Assembly: GCF_963678635.1 (NCBI RefSeq)
Contig: NC_087069.1
Coordinates: forward strand, 34,619,090 to 34,683,089
Direction of reading: 5' to 3'
DNA from: Symsagittifera roscoffensis
Taxonomy: Eukaryota; Xenacoelomorpha; Acoela; Convolutidae
Length of the DNA stretch: 64,000 nucleotides
The position numbers were made by a program, and so were the translations under genes. The notes under the pieces were generated by a model, which saw only the letters and a program-made list of their open reading frames with translations, was not told the origin of the DNA and ran no database searches. Positions 11,001 to 19,068 of this stretch are shown piece after piece; position 1 is the stretch's first letter, and each line of letters begins with the position of its first letter.

Positions 11001-11158
11001 TGAGAAGACTTGCAGAGATGTTACTTTTATTAATTTTTCTTCTTTTGTTACTTATATCGGCAATATTTCTTATTTTTACAGCAAACAACTATTGGTCATT
11101 TATTTTTGCGATTGCTTTTGTGTATATTTTTACTTATTTAGAAGACTTAAGTCCTTGA
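11000..11158 (+). CDS. Tiny predicted membrane protein (52 aa)
   Basis: Begins with the ATG inside TGATG shared with the preceding ORF and ends at TGA 11158. Two hydrophobic stretches are evident, a leucine/isoleucine run of about 22 residues after MRRLAE and a second of about 16 residues (WSFIFAIAFVYIFTYL), joined by TANNY. The basic N-terminus and acidic C-terminus (LEDLSP) suit a two-span hairpin. No family recognised; Polintons and adenovirus-like agents often carry such small membrane proteins. Confidence 0.45.
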   Translation: MRRLAEMLLLLIFLLLLLISAIFLIFTANNYWSFIFAIAFVYIFTYLEDLSP

Positions 11159-11170
11159 AAGGTTCCTCTG

Positions 11171-11345
11171 ATTGGATACGACAACTTGAACAAAAATGAA
11201 CATTTTTGTGATTGGAAACGACAATGTGTAAAATGGAGCTTTGTTTCCAATTGGACACGAGTTTTCTATAAGAATTCCATAAAAGGAAACTGAAATCTGA
11301 TTGGACACGAGTACAATCCAAATAAGGAAAATTCATTCTGATTGG
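11171..11345. promoter_or_regulatory. Array of five inverted CCAAT boxes
   Basis: ATTGG occurs at 11171, 11211, 11250, 11300 and 11341, spaced about 40-50 bp, each followed by similar bases (ATAC/AAAC/ACACGA). The third is the palindrome CCAATTGG. ATTGG is the reverse complement of CCAAT, the NF-Y site. The array lies upstream of the ORF at 11536, so it is a plausible promoter. Confidence 0.6.
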
Positions 11346-11535
11346 TTAAACCCACACATTCCAGTTGAAGGTACCCCTCTCTCTTAACTAAAAATTATTT
11401 TATTTTCAACTTAACTACCGTCAACTACCTCCTCTCTTAGCTCTTAATACATTAATTTCAACATAACTACCGGCAACTTTCTCCCTCTCAACTGTAAATC
11501 TTGTTTTTAATCATTTACTCAACTTATTGCTCAAA

Positions 11536-12024
11536 ATGATCTTCTCAGTACAAAACAACAACCTTATGTTCTCAGTGGAATTTTCGGCTGATTTAGTACA
11601 AATCCAAGTGCGAGAAACAGTTTGTGCAGTTTTTCTGGCACGAATGGACATCCAAATCCAAGTCTGGCATATGGTGGAATTGATGCGCAGGGATTTCAAC
11701 GAACATCATATAACGCAAGTACCTCCTACAGAGAATCAACTTGGAGAAATGCAAATGATGGAGGAAGTGGCCGAGCATGTGGGAATGAACTACCCCGAAA
11801 TTCCTGACTCTAGATACGTAGCCCAACCATTCGACGATTTCCTCTTTCCTCGGGAAGAGGGATCTGTGGACAACCCAATTACCATCGAAGAGGATGAGGG
11901 GTTCTCTGAACCAAGAACTCCAGTCAGCGAACCACCAGTGATGGAGGCAAGACCAGCTTTGCGCTCCATTGAGAACTTGCAAAATTTTGAGAACTCAGCT
12001 ACTCGACAGCTCTTTGATTTGTAA
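11536..12024 (+). CDS. Acidic Polinton protein of unknown function
   Basis: 162 residues from ATG 11536; AATAAA overlaps the stop codon. The N-terminal half is hydrophobic/amphipathic. The C-terminal half is acidic and Pro/Ser-rich (DNPITIEEDEGF, EPRTPVSEPP) with a tail ATRQLFDL. ITIEEDE looks like a SUMO-interacting motif (hydrophobic triplet then acids). Low-complexity acidic proteins behind strong promoters are often regulators in DNA viruses, but nothing here proves that. It is shorter and more acidic than neighbouring ORFs. Confidence 0.5.
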   Translation: MIFSVQNNNLMFSVEFSADLVQIQVRETVCAVFLARMDIQIQVWHMVELMRRDFNEHHITQVPPTENQLGEMQMMEEVAEHVGMNYPEIPDSRYVAQPFDDFLFPREEGSVDNPITIEEDEGFSEPRTPVSEPPVMEARPALRSIENLQNFENSATRQLFDL

Positions 12025-12059
12025 ATAAATTGACTACTGTCTTGTGCTTTGTAATTTAA

Positions 12060-12860
12060 TTGTTTTACATCTAGAGAACTTATTTTCAAGAGATAGGAAA
12101 AAAGAGATCTTAGAAAAGTTTATTAAGAAATTTCAATGGTAAAAATTTGTTAAAAATGAAACTAATTATGCATCTGGTAAATACTTTTATAGAATTTTGT
12201 TAGAAAGATGGCAAAAAATTAAACCAATTTTTGCAAACTGTTAAAAACTTTACATTAATTTTTGCACCATGCAACCTTTTCATAATTTTTTTTGCACACT
12301 TGTTGAAAAAATCAAAGAAAATCTCGCAAATTGAGAAAAATTTCATTAAATATTTTCGCATTTTAAAGAAAACTGAAAAAAGATTTTCTTGCACTGTTAA
12401 TAATTAAATAAAATGAAAATCTTTGTTTTAATTTTGATCAAAAAAAAAATCTCTTTTTTGCATGTAGATTGATCAAAAATATTGGAAAAACAATGTATTA
12501 AGAAAGGGAATAGTACTCAAAGTCAGCAATTATGAAAATTTTTTAGCATTAATTTAACAAGTTTTTTTGCAAAAAATTTTTGCTATTTTTGCAAATGAAT
12601 AAGAAAAAATAAGTTAGATTTTTGCATTTGTTTTCAAAAAAATCACAAAAAAAACTTGCATCTAACACAAAATTTGTTGAAAATTTTTGCACATTTAATG
12701 AAAAAACCAAAACAATTTTTGCATCTTGTAAAAAAGTTTAATAAAATTTTTGCAAACGTGTTGAAAAAATCAAACCAAAATCTGCATCTTGCGAAAAAAC
12801 GCTTGATTTAAATAAAAACAATTATGACAAAATTTTTATTAACAAATATTCAATTATTAA
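12060..12860. other. AT-rich non-coding stretch with repeated TTTTTGCA motif
   Basis: No ORF with coding character. At least eight copies of TTTTTGCA or TTTTTGC occur between about 12220 and 12780, all on the plus strand and set in A/T tracts. Could be a decayed tandem repeat, a matrix-type region or origin-like DNA. Confidence 0.5.
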
Positions 12861-13011
12861 TAGAAAAATTGATACGCTCACTATTTACGGTACCAAAACC
12901 ATCAATAAAACAAACAACAATTTTCAACAAGTCAGTCTCATACTTTGAGTATTGAACTTTTCGAATCCTTTCCAAAAAAGCTGATCCAAGAGTCTGAGTG
13001 AACGCAAGCTT

Positions 13012-13424
13012 CTAAGCAGAACTGAGATAATGTCTTTTGAATTTTTTCCGCAGCAGTCGTTTCTTTGCAACACTGGGTAATTTTTCCGGTATTCTACTTT
13101 TCCAGTTGTGTTCGACTGCACGATTCAATTGATTGAAAACTTCACCTCTTGATGAAATAATATTGAAATAAAATCTGTGTTTGTATAAAATATATAAACA
13201 GTCAACAATTTGATAAGTGAAATGATATTTATCTAATCTTTGCAAAATCTGATCGAGCGAAATTTGCAATTTCCCACTGGGCAGAATGATGAATGGTTAG
13301 ATACAAAGTAGTCTTGGGTAACAATAAATTTTTCATAAAAGTTTTCTGAGACAGAGATAAAAAGAGATTTTGCATTGTAGTCCGAATTAAAAGTGGGATA
13401 TGCTTGACACATAGCAGATGCCAT
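13012..13424 (-). pseudogene. Leftward Polinton ORF pair split by a frameshift
   Basis: Reading leftward, ATG at 13424 opens MASAMCQAYP and stays open to about 13260; an overlapping reading in another frame continues from about 13270 to a stop at 13012 with a Lys/Arg-rich tail (KKRLLRKKFKRHYLSS). The two are best explained as one protein of about 130 residues broken by a single-base indel near 13265-13300. A bidirectional promoter with the rightward gene at 13.6 kb is possible. Family not recognised. Confidence 0.4.
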
Positions 13425-13528
13425 CACCGATTACTTGTTGAAAATGAATTTTATCTAGATTGAATTGCTTATTAGTAGTTCCATCACCTACGCAATGTGC
13501 ATATTTGGATCATCACCTACTCATTATT

Positions 13529-13538
13529 CTATATAAGG
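13529..13538 (+). promoter_or_regulatory. TATA box
   Basis: CTATATAAGG about 100 bp before the first PC4-like reading frame. It is the clearest TATA match inside the Polinton and suits a late-type promoter for the rightward gene series. The GTGAGT at 13565 and CAG at 13637 could bound a 73 bp 5' intron. Confidence 0.5.
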
Positions 13539-13637
13539 TAATAATACATTATATGGATTGTACAGTGAGTCATCTAGATTTCCTAATTTCTATAAATTTA
13601 CAAATATCATTATTTTGAAATATCTACTACTGATCAG

Positions 13638-14210
13638 TTGGTTCTGAATCTTAAATCAAAAAAATCACTAAAAGATATCCTTCCCAACTATATTGAATTT
13701 GCTAAGAACCAAAAAAGGATTGGGAGATTTTCTTGGTCCCAAAAACCCTACAACGGAAAAATTTACTTTGAACCTTGCTTCCAATTGCTAAAGAAAAATG
13801 AATCTGGACAATTCGAAAAAACCCAGCAAGTCTATCTTGGTGAAAAAGAAGGGGAACGGATATCAGCAATACGGAATACTGTTATTCACGATGCTGAAAA
13901 CCTTGGACTCGTTCCTGTATTGGAACCCTATTCTGACAAAGACTCAACCATGGAGCAGGAACTTGCAAACTGTCATGCGGTGTATGACGTAGCAACATAC
14001 AAGAAGAGAAGGGTGTGTGTCACAATGAAGAAGTACAGTGTGAACAAGCCACCCTACATTCAGATTCGACTCTTCACTACAAAGGAGAACGAAGTCTTGA
14101 AGCAAGTTGCCTATGTCAACTATACTTTGAACGAATTCAAAGAAGTTGCCCAAGTCTTGGGAGATTTTATACTTGTTGAGAACTGTAATGTTCAATCATT
14201 TTGTTGTTGA
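13638..14210 (+). CDS. PC4-like ssDNA-binding protein with two related domains
   Basis: 190-codon open frame with no ATG near its left end (it begins TTG after CAG), so the start may lie in an upstream exon: ATG 13553 and a donor at 13565 would join in phase. Two related modules are visible, about residues 28-75 (RIGRFSW...KIYFEPCFQLLKK) and 118-180 (KKRRVCVTMKKY...IQIRLFTTKE). The pattern of basic strand, long beta segment and terminal amphipathic helix (LNEFKEVAQVLGDF) resembles the PC4/p15 fold that binds single-stranded DNA. Such a protein would coat displaced strands during protein-primed replication. Fold call is by eye. Confidence 0.5.
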   Translation: MVLNLKSKKSLKDILPNYIEFAKNQKRIGRFSWSQKPYNGKIYFEPCFQLLKKNESGQFEKTQQVYLGEKEGERISAIRNTVIHDAENLGLVPVLEPYSDKDSTMEQELANCHAVYDVATYKKRRVCVTMKKYSVNKPPYIQIRLFTTKENEVLKQVAYVNYTLNEFKEVAQVLGDFILVENCNVQSFCC

Positions 14211-14290
14211 GTGATGTTATTATAGTAATGTAGTTCAAATATTCATCTTCTTGAATCATTTTTTAAAACTTCTTTGAGCTGAGCAGAGTG

Positions 14291-14734
14291 AGTTGGAACA
14301 TTGGTTTTTCCAGAAATCTTGTTTTAAAGCTTCAAAATAAATTGGGACTTTTTCGTATCGTCCTTCAAGAAAAGACCCAGAAATTTTCACTAACAGTTTT
14401 GGAATCTCAAAATTTACCAAAATTGCAAGATTTGGATACAGAATCACAAATTTCTCAATTTGAGTGGACTTTGCATAATGGAAGACGAAAAGTTTTTCTA
14501 AGTTATCGTTCAGATATTAAAAAAGTAGACATTATAGAGTATCGTAGAAAAGGAAACACTTGGAAGAACAATCAGAATTTTCAGTTGGAAAAAAAAGAGT
14601 ATGATAATATGGTTGATTTTATCCCCTCAGTTTTGTCTTATGTAGAAACATTCAAAAAAACTTGTATCATTATTGACGAATGCACTGTAGAAAATGAACG
14701 TTCAGAAATTGAATCAAGTTCTCAGAAATTTTGA
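14291..14734 (+). CDS. PC4-like protein (third copy), start unresolved
   Basis: Open frame of about 148 codons lacking an ATG at its left end and preceded by a possible acceptor (GAGCAG). It repeats the pattern of the previous gene: HNGRRKVFLSY, a strand ending VDIIEYRRK, then a helix with LEKKEYDNMVDFIPSVLSYV. This supports tandem gene duplication of a PC4-like domain. It ends after a Ser/Glu-rich tail and overlaps the next ATG by 41 bp in another frame. Confidence 0.45.
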   Translation, partial: SWNIGFSRNLVLKLQNKLGLFRIVLQEKTQKFSLTVLESQNLPKLQDLDTESQISQFEWTLHNGRRKVFLSYRSDIKKVDIIEYRRKGNTWKNNQNFQLEKKEYDNMVDFIPSVLSYVETFKKTCIIIDECTVENERSEIESSSQKF

Positions 14735-15098
14735 ATTGATAAAGCATGACGTTTCATCAAATACAAAAAGAAAAAATTACTTTCTTCGTACCTGTATTGT
14801 TTTGGACCCAAACATAAATTTGAAAGAAATGGACCAAAAATTTTCTTTTGGGGGTCTAATTGGATACGGAAATTCTTGTATGGATTACTTTTCTGCAAAT
14901 TCAAAAATTTTCAGACTTCATGCAATTTTTTATGATGCAGCTGGATCTGAGAATTCTACTACTTATAAGGTACCTGGTTATTGTTATGTTTTACCTAGAT
15001 TTCCAAGTTCTTGTTTTCTTGGTCACGTGACTGGATTAGTCTTTTGTTTATATGTTAAAATTTTTGCTTCATCAGTATATGCATTGTTCGATTGTTAG
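14694..15098 (+). CDS. Polinton protein of unknown function, present in both Polintons
   Basis: 134 residues from ATG 14694. It has a hydrophilic start, FGGLIGYGNS and LHAIFYDAAG in the middle and a hydrophobic Cys/Phe-rich end. A decayed relative lies at about 49690-50000, where PYGGLIGID and LHAILHDAAG can still be read in mixed frames. Conservation of the gene in the same position in two diverged elements argues it is real. No family recognised. Confidence 0.5.
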   Translation: MNVQKLNQVLRNFELIKHDVSSNTKRKNYFLRTCIVLDPNINLKEMDQKFSFGGLIGYGNSCMDYFSANSKIFRLHAIFYDAAGSENSTTYKVPGYCYVLPRFPSSCFLGHVTGLVFCLYVKIFASSVYALFDC

Positions 15099-15137
15099 TT
15101 ATTCTAACAAAAGCTTTCAGCGAAAACAGTAACCATC

Positions 15138-15608
15138 ATGAGTCTAGTTGTTTTGGATATTGAGTGTATTGAAAACAAAATAGTTAAAGAGTTAGGAGTT
15201 TATCAAAATGGACAAACTGTGGGATATTCCTTTCTTCCTCCCGAAAAATTCAAAGCTACATCTCAGTCTGCTTGGTGTACGAAGCATCTTCATGGAATCA
15301 ATTGGAACAGTGGCCATGAAAAATATTCTGAGCTTGAAAAAATATTGAAAAAACTAAAAGCTCCAGAAACGGAGTTTTTTGCAAAAGGTTATGAAAAATG
15401 TAAAATTCTGTCAGAAATTTTGGAAACAAAGGTTACAAACTTGGATGACTACGCATGTCCAAAAATTCAGAATTTGATTTTCAAAGATGAAGAATATGAT
15501 TGGAGGTGTAGCAACTACCCATTTCGTCATGCAAACACTCTTCACTGTGCAGAAAGAAAAGCATTTGCATACGGAACATGGACTCGATGTTTTTTTAATA
15601 AATTGTAA
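15138..15608 (+). CDS. RNase H-fold / DEDD exonuclease-like protein
   Basis: 156 residues from ATG 15138. Opens VVLDIECI, matching the D-x-E first motif of DEDD-type 3'-5' exonucleases. A second block reads FFAKGYEKCKILSEIL, then NLDDYACPKI. The end reads HANTLHCAERKAFAYGTW; the His of motif III is suggested but the usual following Asp is not seen, so it may be non-catalytic or a different RNase H-fold enzyme. The same blocks occur in the fossil Polinton (FYAKGKEKTGLLAKYL and NLDELGCPRI near 50254-50400). In an element without PolB this gene is of special interest. Confidence 0.45.
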   Translation: MSLVVLDIECIENKIVKELGVYQNGQTVGYSFLPPEKFKATSQSAWCTKHLHGINWNSGHEKYSELEKILKKLKAPETEFFAKGYEKCKILSEILETKVTNLDDYACPKIQNLIFKDEEYDWRCSNYPFRHANTLHCAERKAFAYGTWTRCFFNKL

Positions 15609-15690
15609 ATTACCTTAAAAACTTTGTATTATTGTGTTTTTGAAATTTAAATGTTAGTCATTTTAAATTTTTTTTCATTCCAGAGTTGAG

Positions 15691-15954
15691 ATGGGTGATG
15701 AATGTGACAAGCAATTAAATTTAGGAAATTTTGTTTTTGATGAGGAGAATCATGAACGAAAATCTTGGAAGTTTTTTGGACGTACGTGTAATAGATCTCT
15801 TTTAGTGTTTATGTGCCAATTTTTTGTCATGGTTTTAATACTAGCATGTGCAATCGTTCGAATAAGGTTAACCACTACATGTGAAGAAACAACTGTTTGG
15901 GTAGCAATTTTATCAAGTACAGTCGGTTATATTTTACCTTCTCCAAAGCTATGA
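15691..15954 (+). CDS. Small two-span membrane protein
   Basis: 87 residues. Acidic N-terminus with NFVFDEENHERK, a hydrophobic segment of about 20 residues (LLVFMCQFFVMVLILACAIV), a Thr/Cys loop, then a second hydrophobic segment ending GYILPSPKL. The fossil Polinton keeps the same layout near 51050-51210 (NFVYDETNTEQKD followed by a hydrophobic run). The stop overlaps the ATPase start as ATGA, so the two are translationally linked or co-transcribed. Likely a virion or morphogenesis membrane protein, by inference. Confidence 0.6.
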   Translation: MGDECDKQLNLGNFVFDEENHERKSWKFFGRTCNRSLLVFMCQFFVMVLILACAIVRIRLTTTCEETTVWVAILSSTVGYILPSPKL

Positions 15955-16818
15955 ATAAAATAATTTCTACCAAAGAACGAGTTTTTATTTCGCTAGCTGG
16001 ACCGAGTGGATCTGGAAAATCACATCTTATTTTTGAGTGGTTAAAAATTGGTACATTTCAACCAAAGTTTGACAAAATTTTTTATTTTTATCAACATTAT
16101 CAACCTCTTTATGGACAAATGCAAAGAAAAAACCTTAAGTTTATCCAAGGAGTCGACTTTGAACTGATTGAAAACCTTCCCAATAATGGAACAAAATACC
16201 TGTTAATATTTGATGACTCTTGTAAAAAAAATTTCAAATTCTAAGCAGTTTGTAAAAGTTGCTACTGCTGGAAGACACAGGGGACTGAATACAATATATA
16301 TTAAGCATAACTTGTTTCATCAAAGCAAATTGAGAAGAGATGTTGAGTTACAAAACACACATATAGTCCTATTCAAGTCACCGAGAGATGTTCTACAAAT
16401 CAATACATTAAGTCAACAACTAGGTCTAGGATCACAATTGAAAGAGTGGTATCAAGATGCAACATCTACTCCTTGTGGTCATTTACTCAATGATTTAACT
16501 CCAAAAACAGTTGATTCGCTAAGATATTGTACAAACAGTGGTTCAGTTCCATCAGTGTTTTATCTACCAGCAGGAACAGAAACTAAGTTTTTGGACGATG
16601 AGCATACAATACGTCTCTATACTCCCAATATTTCATACGTTTTCCCAAAAACTTCAAAAACAATTCATCCTCCATTGTCCAAAACGTTTCATTCAATTCC
16701 TCAGCGAATGTCTAGTAAACTTACTACGAGGCGAGCTAAAGGATCTTCGAAAAGTAGACGTAGTAAAATATCGACGAGAAATATCAGAACTCACACGAAG
16801 AAGAACTTCACTGCATAA
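15951..16818 (+). pseudogene. FtsK/HerA-type genome-packaging ATPase, one frameshift
   Basis: ATG 15951 gives MNKIISTKERVF, Walker A GPSGSGKS at about residue 19, and Walker B YLLIFDDSC at about residue 84. Directly after it lies a run of eight A (16223-16230). The frame is lost there and the protein continues in the next frame from ISNSKQFVKVATAGRH to a stop at 16818, including LFKSPRD. This is the pattern of poxvirus A32-like and Polinton packaging ATPases. The lesion is a one-base homopolymer change: mutation, assembly error, or less likely programmed slippage. Confidence 0.85.
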
Positions 16819-16900
16819 AAGGAGAATTATTTTGAGCTCGCCAAAAGGCTTACAATTAATATCTGTTATCACTCCTTTTGTCATTAAACGATTGACATAG
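16598..16900 (+). CDS. Small basic Polinton protein overlapping the ATPase 3' end
   Basis: A second frame overlaps the ATPase tail and ends at TAG 16900, one base before the next ATG. Its last 70 residues look genuinely coding: LVNLLRGELKDLRKVDVVKY, then RRRTSLHKRRIILSSPKGLQ and a hydrophobic end. Basic stretch plus KKR-like core plus hydrophobic end is, as I recall, a common small protein between ATPase and integrase in Polintons. The start is uncertain; ATG 16598 is the first in frame. Function unknown, perhaps virion-associated. Confidence 0.4.
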   Translation: MSIQYVSILPIFHTFSQKLQKQFILHCPKRFIQFLSECLVNLLRGELKDLRKVDVVKYRREISELTRRRTSLHKRRIILSSPKGLQLISVITPFVIKRLT

Positions 16901-16901
16901 T

Positions 16902-17310
16902 ATGGATCAGTTTGTTCTAATTCCTTACTCAATTTATCAATCACAAAGCACACTTCCAAAAAAAAAAAATTGGAACAAAAGCAAGAAAAAGAGGAGATTG
17001 TACCAAAAAATTTTCATAACGAGTAACAATAAGCACCTTATTGTTGAAAACGAGTAACAATAAGCACCTTATTGATTTAATTTTGAATTCTCCTAGAATT
17101 AGACTAAGTCAGTCAGAAAACATCATATTAGATAATCGAGATACAAAAGACTCAATTGTAGACTTTGTGTGTGCATTAAAGCAAAAAAATACCGACTTTC
17201 CCGATATTTACTTTACCATTTTGGAAGCAACTCAAATTCCACCTAAACTTGTTGCCAACAAGAATGCCAAAGCGAAAGACAGAGGAACTTGGATCCCTTT
17301 CAAAATCTGA
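16902..17310 (+). pseudogene. Conserved Polinton protein disrupted by a 31 bp tandem duplication
   Basis: ATG 16902 begins MDQFVLIPYSIYQSQ, a Lys-rich linker follows, then NNKHLI. At 17018-17043 and 17049-17074 the 26 bp segment beginning AACGAGTAACAATAAGCACC is repeated with period 31, which is not a multiple of three, so the first frame stops at GAG TAA and the second half (LILNSPRIRLSQSENIILDN to 17310) continues in another frame. The fossil Polinton has the counterpart (FLEVITKSERVKINK near 52480 and 56150). The gene lies between ATPase and integrase in both elements. Function unknown. Confidence 0.55.
17018..17079 (+). repeat. 31 bp tandem duplication
   Basis: Two adjacent near-identical units, period 31, inside the accessory gene at 16902-17310. 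Produces a frameshift. Confidence 0.85.
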
Positions 17311-18182
17311 AAAAGTAAGTCTGAACAGATTGTATTCTAGGGGTAGAGCTGCGTACGGTTCTGTGCGAAACTTGAGTAAAGCAAGCGGATTGTCAAAAAA
17401 GAAAGTAGAACAGTTTTTACAAACCAAGACATCGTATACAAAATTTGGTCCCCCAATCAGACGTTTTCGAAAGCTTCAAGCATTTGGTGTATGGATTTGG
17501 CATTTGTGGACAAACTAGCGAGTTAAAACAAGGGAGTCAAATATTTATTGGTTGCTGTTGATGTTTTTTCGCGATTTGTCAGAGTTCAATCAATGAAAAC
17601 TAAATATGCCAAAGACACTTTGCAAGCTTTCAAAAAAATATTTCTCAAAAAAACACTCCTGAAAAGCTTTGGGTTGATAAAGGAACGGAATATGGAGGAA
17701 CTTTCAAAAATTTTTGCAAGGAAAAAAGTATTGAAGTTTACTCGACCATGAGTGAAACAAAAGCTGCATTTGCAGAGAGAGCCATTCAATCATTAAAACA
17801 CATTATTTACCGCTACATAGAAGATCATGGTGAAAAATTCATTAACAAGTTGCCGCAATTTGTGTCTACAATGAATTTTCGCATCAATAGATCTATTGGG
17901 AAATCACCTAGAGATGTCAAGAAAACTGATTTCCTCTCAATTTTGTACAATAAACCTCTAACAAGGTATAAGAAACTAAAATTCAAAGTTGGAGACAGAG
18001 TGAGAATTTCAAAGAATAATATTCCGTTCCGAAAAGGATATAAACCACAATTTACAGATGAAATTTTTGAAATTTCGGCAGTCTCTACAAAAAAGCCTCC
18101 AACATACATCATCAAAGATCTCGACAAAGAGTAAATTCTTCGAAAATTTTATGAAAAAGAGCTTAGAAAATGTTCTGATTAA
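17264..18182 (+). pseudogene. Polinton DDE integrase (rve family), multiple lesions
   Basis: The N-terminal DNA-binding part reads LYSRGRAAYGSVRNLSKASG. The catalytic core starts MDLAFVDKLA (17491) and VAVDVFSRFV, then WVDKGTEYGG (about 17671) and KAAFAERAIQSLKH (about 17761), supplying D, D and E. The C-terminal part, KLKFKVGDRVRISKNNIPF, is SH3-like. Three reading frames are needed (changes near 17490 and 17645), with in-frame TAA at about 17524 and another at 18132-18134, after which sequence similar to the other Polinton continues to 18182. Integrase performs strand transfer at insertion. This copy cannot encode an intact protein. Confidence 0.88.
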
Positions 18183-18224
18183 AGGTAAATCATTTTTAAA
18201 CTAAATTTTTGCCGATCAGTTGTC

Positions 18225-19051
18225 ATGGATTCTTTCACTATTGAGTTGGTTTCCAACGCTTCTTTTAATTGTTATCCGAATAATAGTCTTAGTTCTTTTA
18301 CAAATTTTCTACCTGAACAAATACATTTGAAAGGAGAATGGGAGGTTGCTATTTCAGAAATCTCATACCCTTCTTTGTACCAAAATGTTACAGAGGGAAA
18401 ATTTACATTCGTAGATGGAAGAGAAAGTTCTGAGGAGAAAAGAAAGATTGTACCGATGAACATTGAACCAGGATTGTATCCAAGTATTGTTGATATAGTT
18501 GTAGCCATGAACAACAAAATTCGAGAACGTCTAGGAGCTCAAGTTTTTGAATATAACGGAATCTATGTATCAGTAGATAAAATTACACAAAAAGTTGCTG
18601 TTCATTTACCTGAGAGTCAATCAGTGTATATAATTCAGAGTGCTGATTTGAGCCACATTTTTGGTTGTGATTTAGAACAAAATCAAACAGGGTTATAAAG
18701 AAAGGAAAAGGTCCACATTATCCTCAGTATTCTTACGACATTATAAGAATACATTCCCTAATGATATACAGTGATATTATAGAATATAACATAGTTGGTG
18801 ATACAAAAACTCCCTTATTGCGTTGTATTCCATTTATCTCCAAAGTGAAGAGTGGAGATATAATTTCTACAGGACAGTACATGAATTATCAATCTTTTAC
18901 AAATTTACAGTTTAAAAAGCTGTTGAAAAATTCTTTCCATAGTATCAAGATAGAACTAAGAGATAGTACAGGCAAAAAAATTACTTTTGTGTCCGTAGGA
19001 ATCACTCGAGTTGTTCTCTTGTTCCGCAAGATTTCGAACAATCATTTTTGA
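18225..19051 (+). pseudogene. Minor capsid (penton-type) protein, one frameshift
   Basis: ATG 18225 opens MDSFTIELVSNASF, then FLPEQIHLKGEWEVAISEIS, and runs 157 codons. The frame shifts near 18695 and continues (PHYPQYSYDIIRIHS then SDIIEYNIVGDTKTPLLRCI) to a stop at 19051, total about 270 residues, right for the single-jelly-roll penton of Polintons. The N-terminal blocks are shared with the fossil element copies at 57552 and 59922. It would form capsid vertices. The lesion is a single indel and could be an assembly error. Confidence 0.65.
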
Positions 19052-19068
19052 TTTAAACTTCATACGAA

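Noticed and set aside
16215-16240. Programmed -1 frameshift in the ATPase
   Set aside because: A run of eight A invites the idea, but other genes of this element have similar single-base lesions, so decay or assembly error is simpler.
16693-16959. Minus-strand ORF with PYYVNRLMTKGVI
   Set aside because: Looked protein-like at first, but it is antisense to two plus-strand frames that fit the Polinton gene order better.
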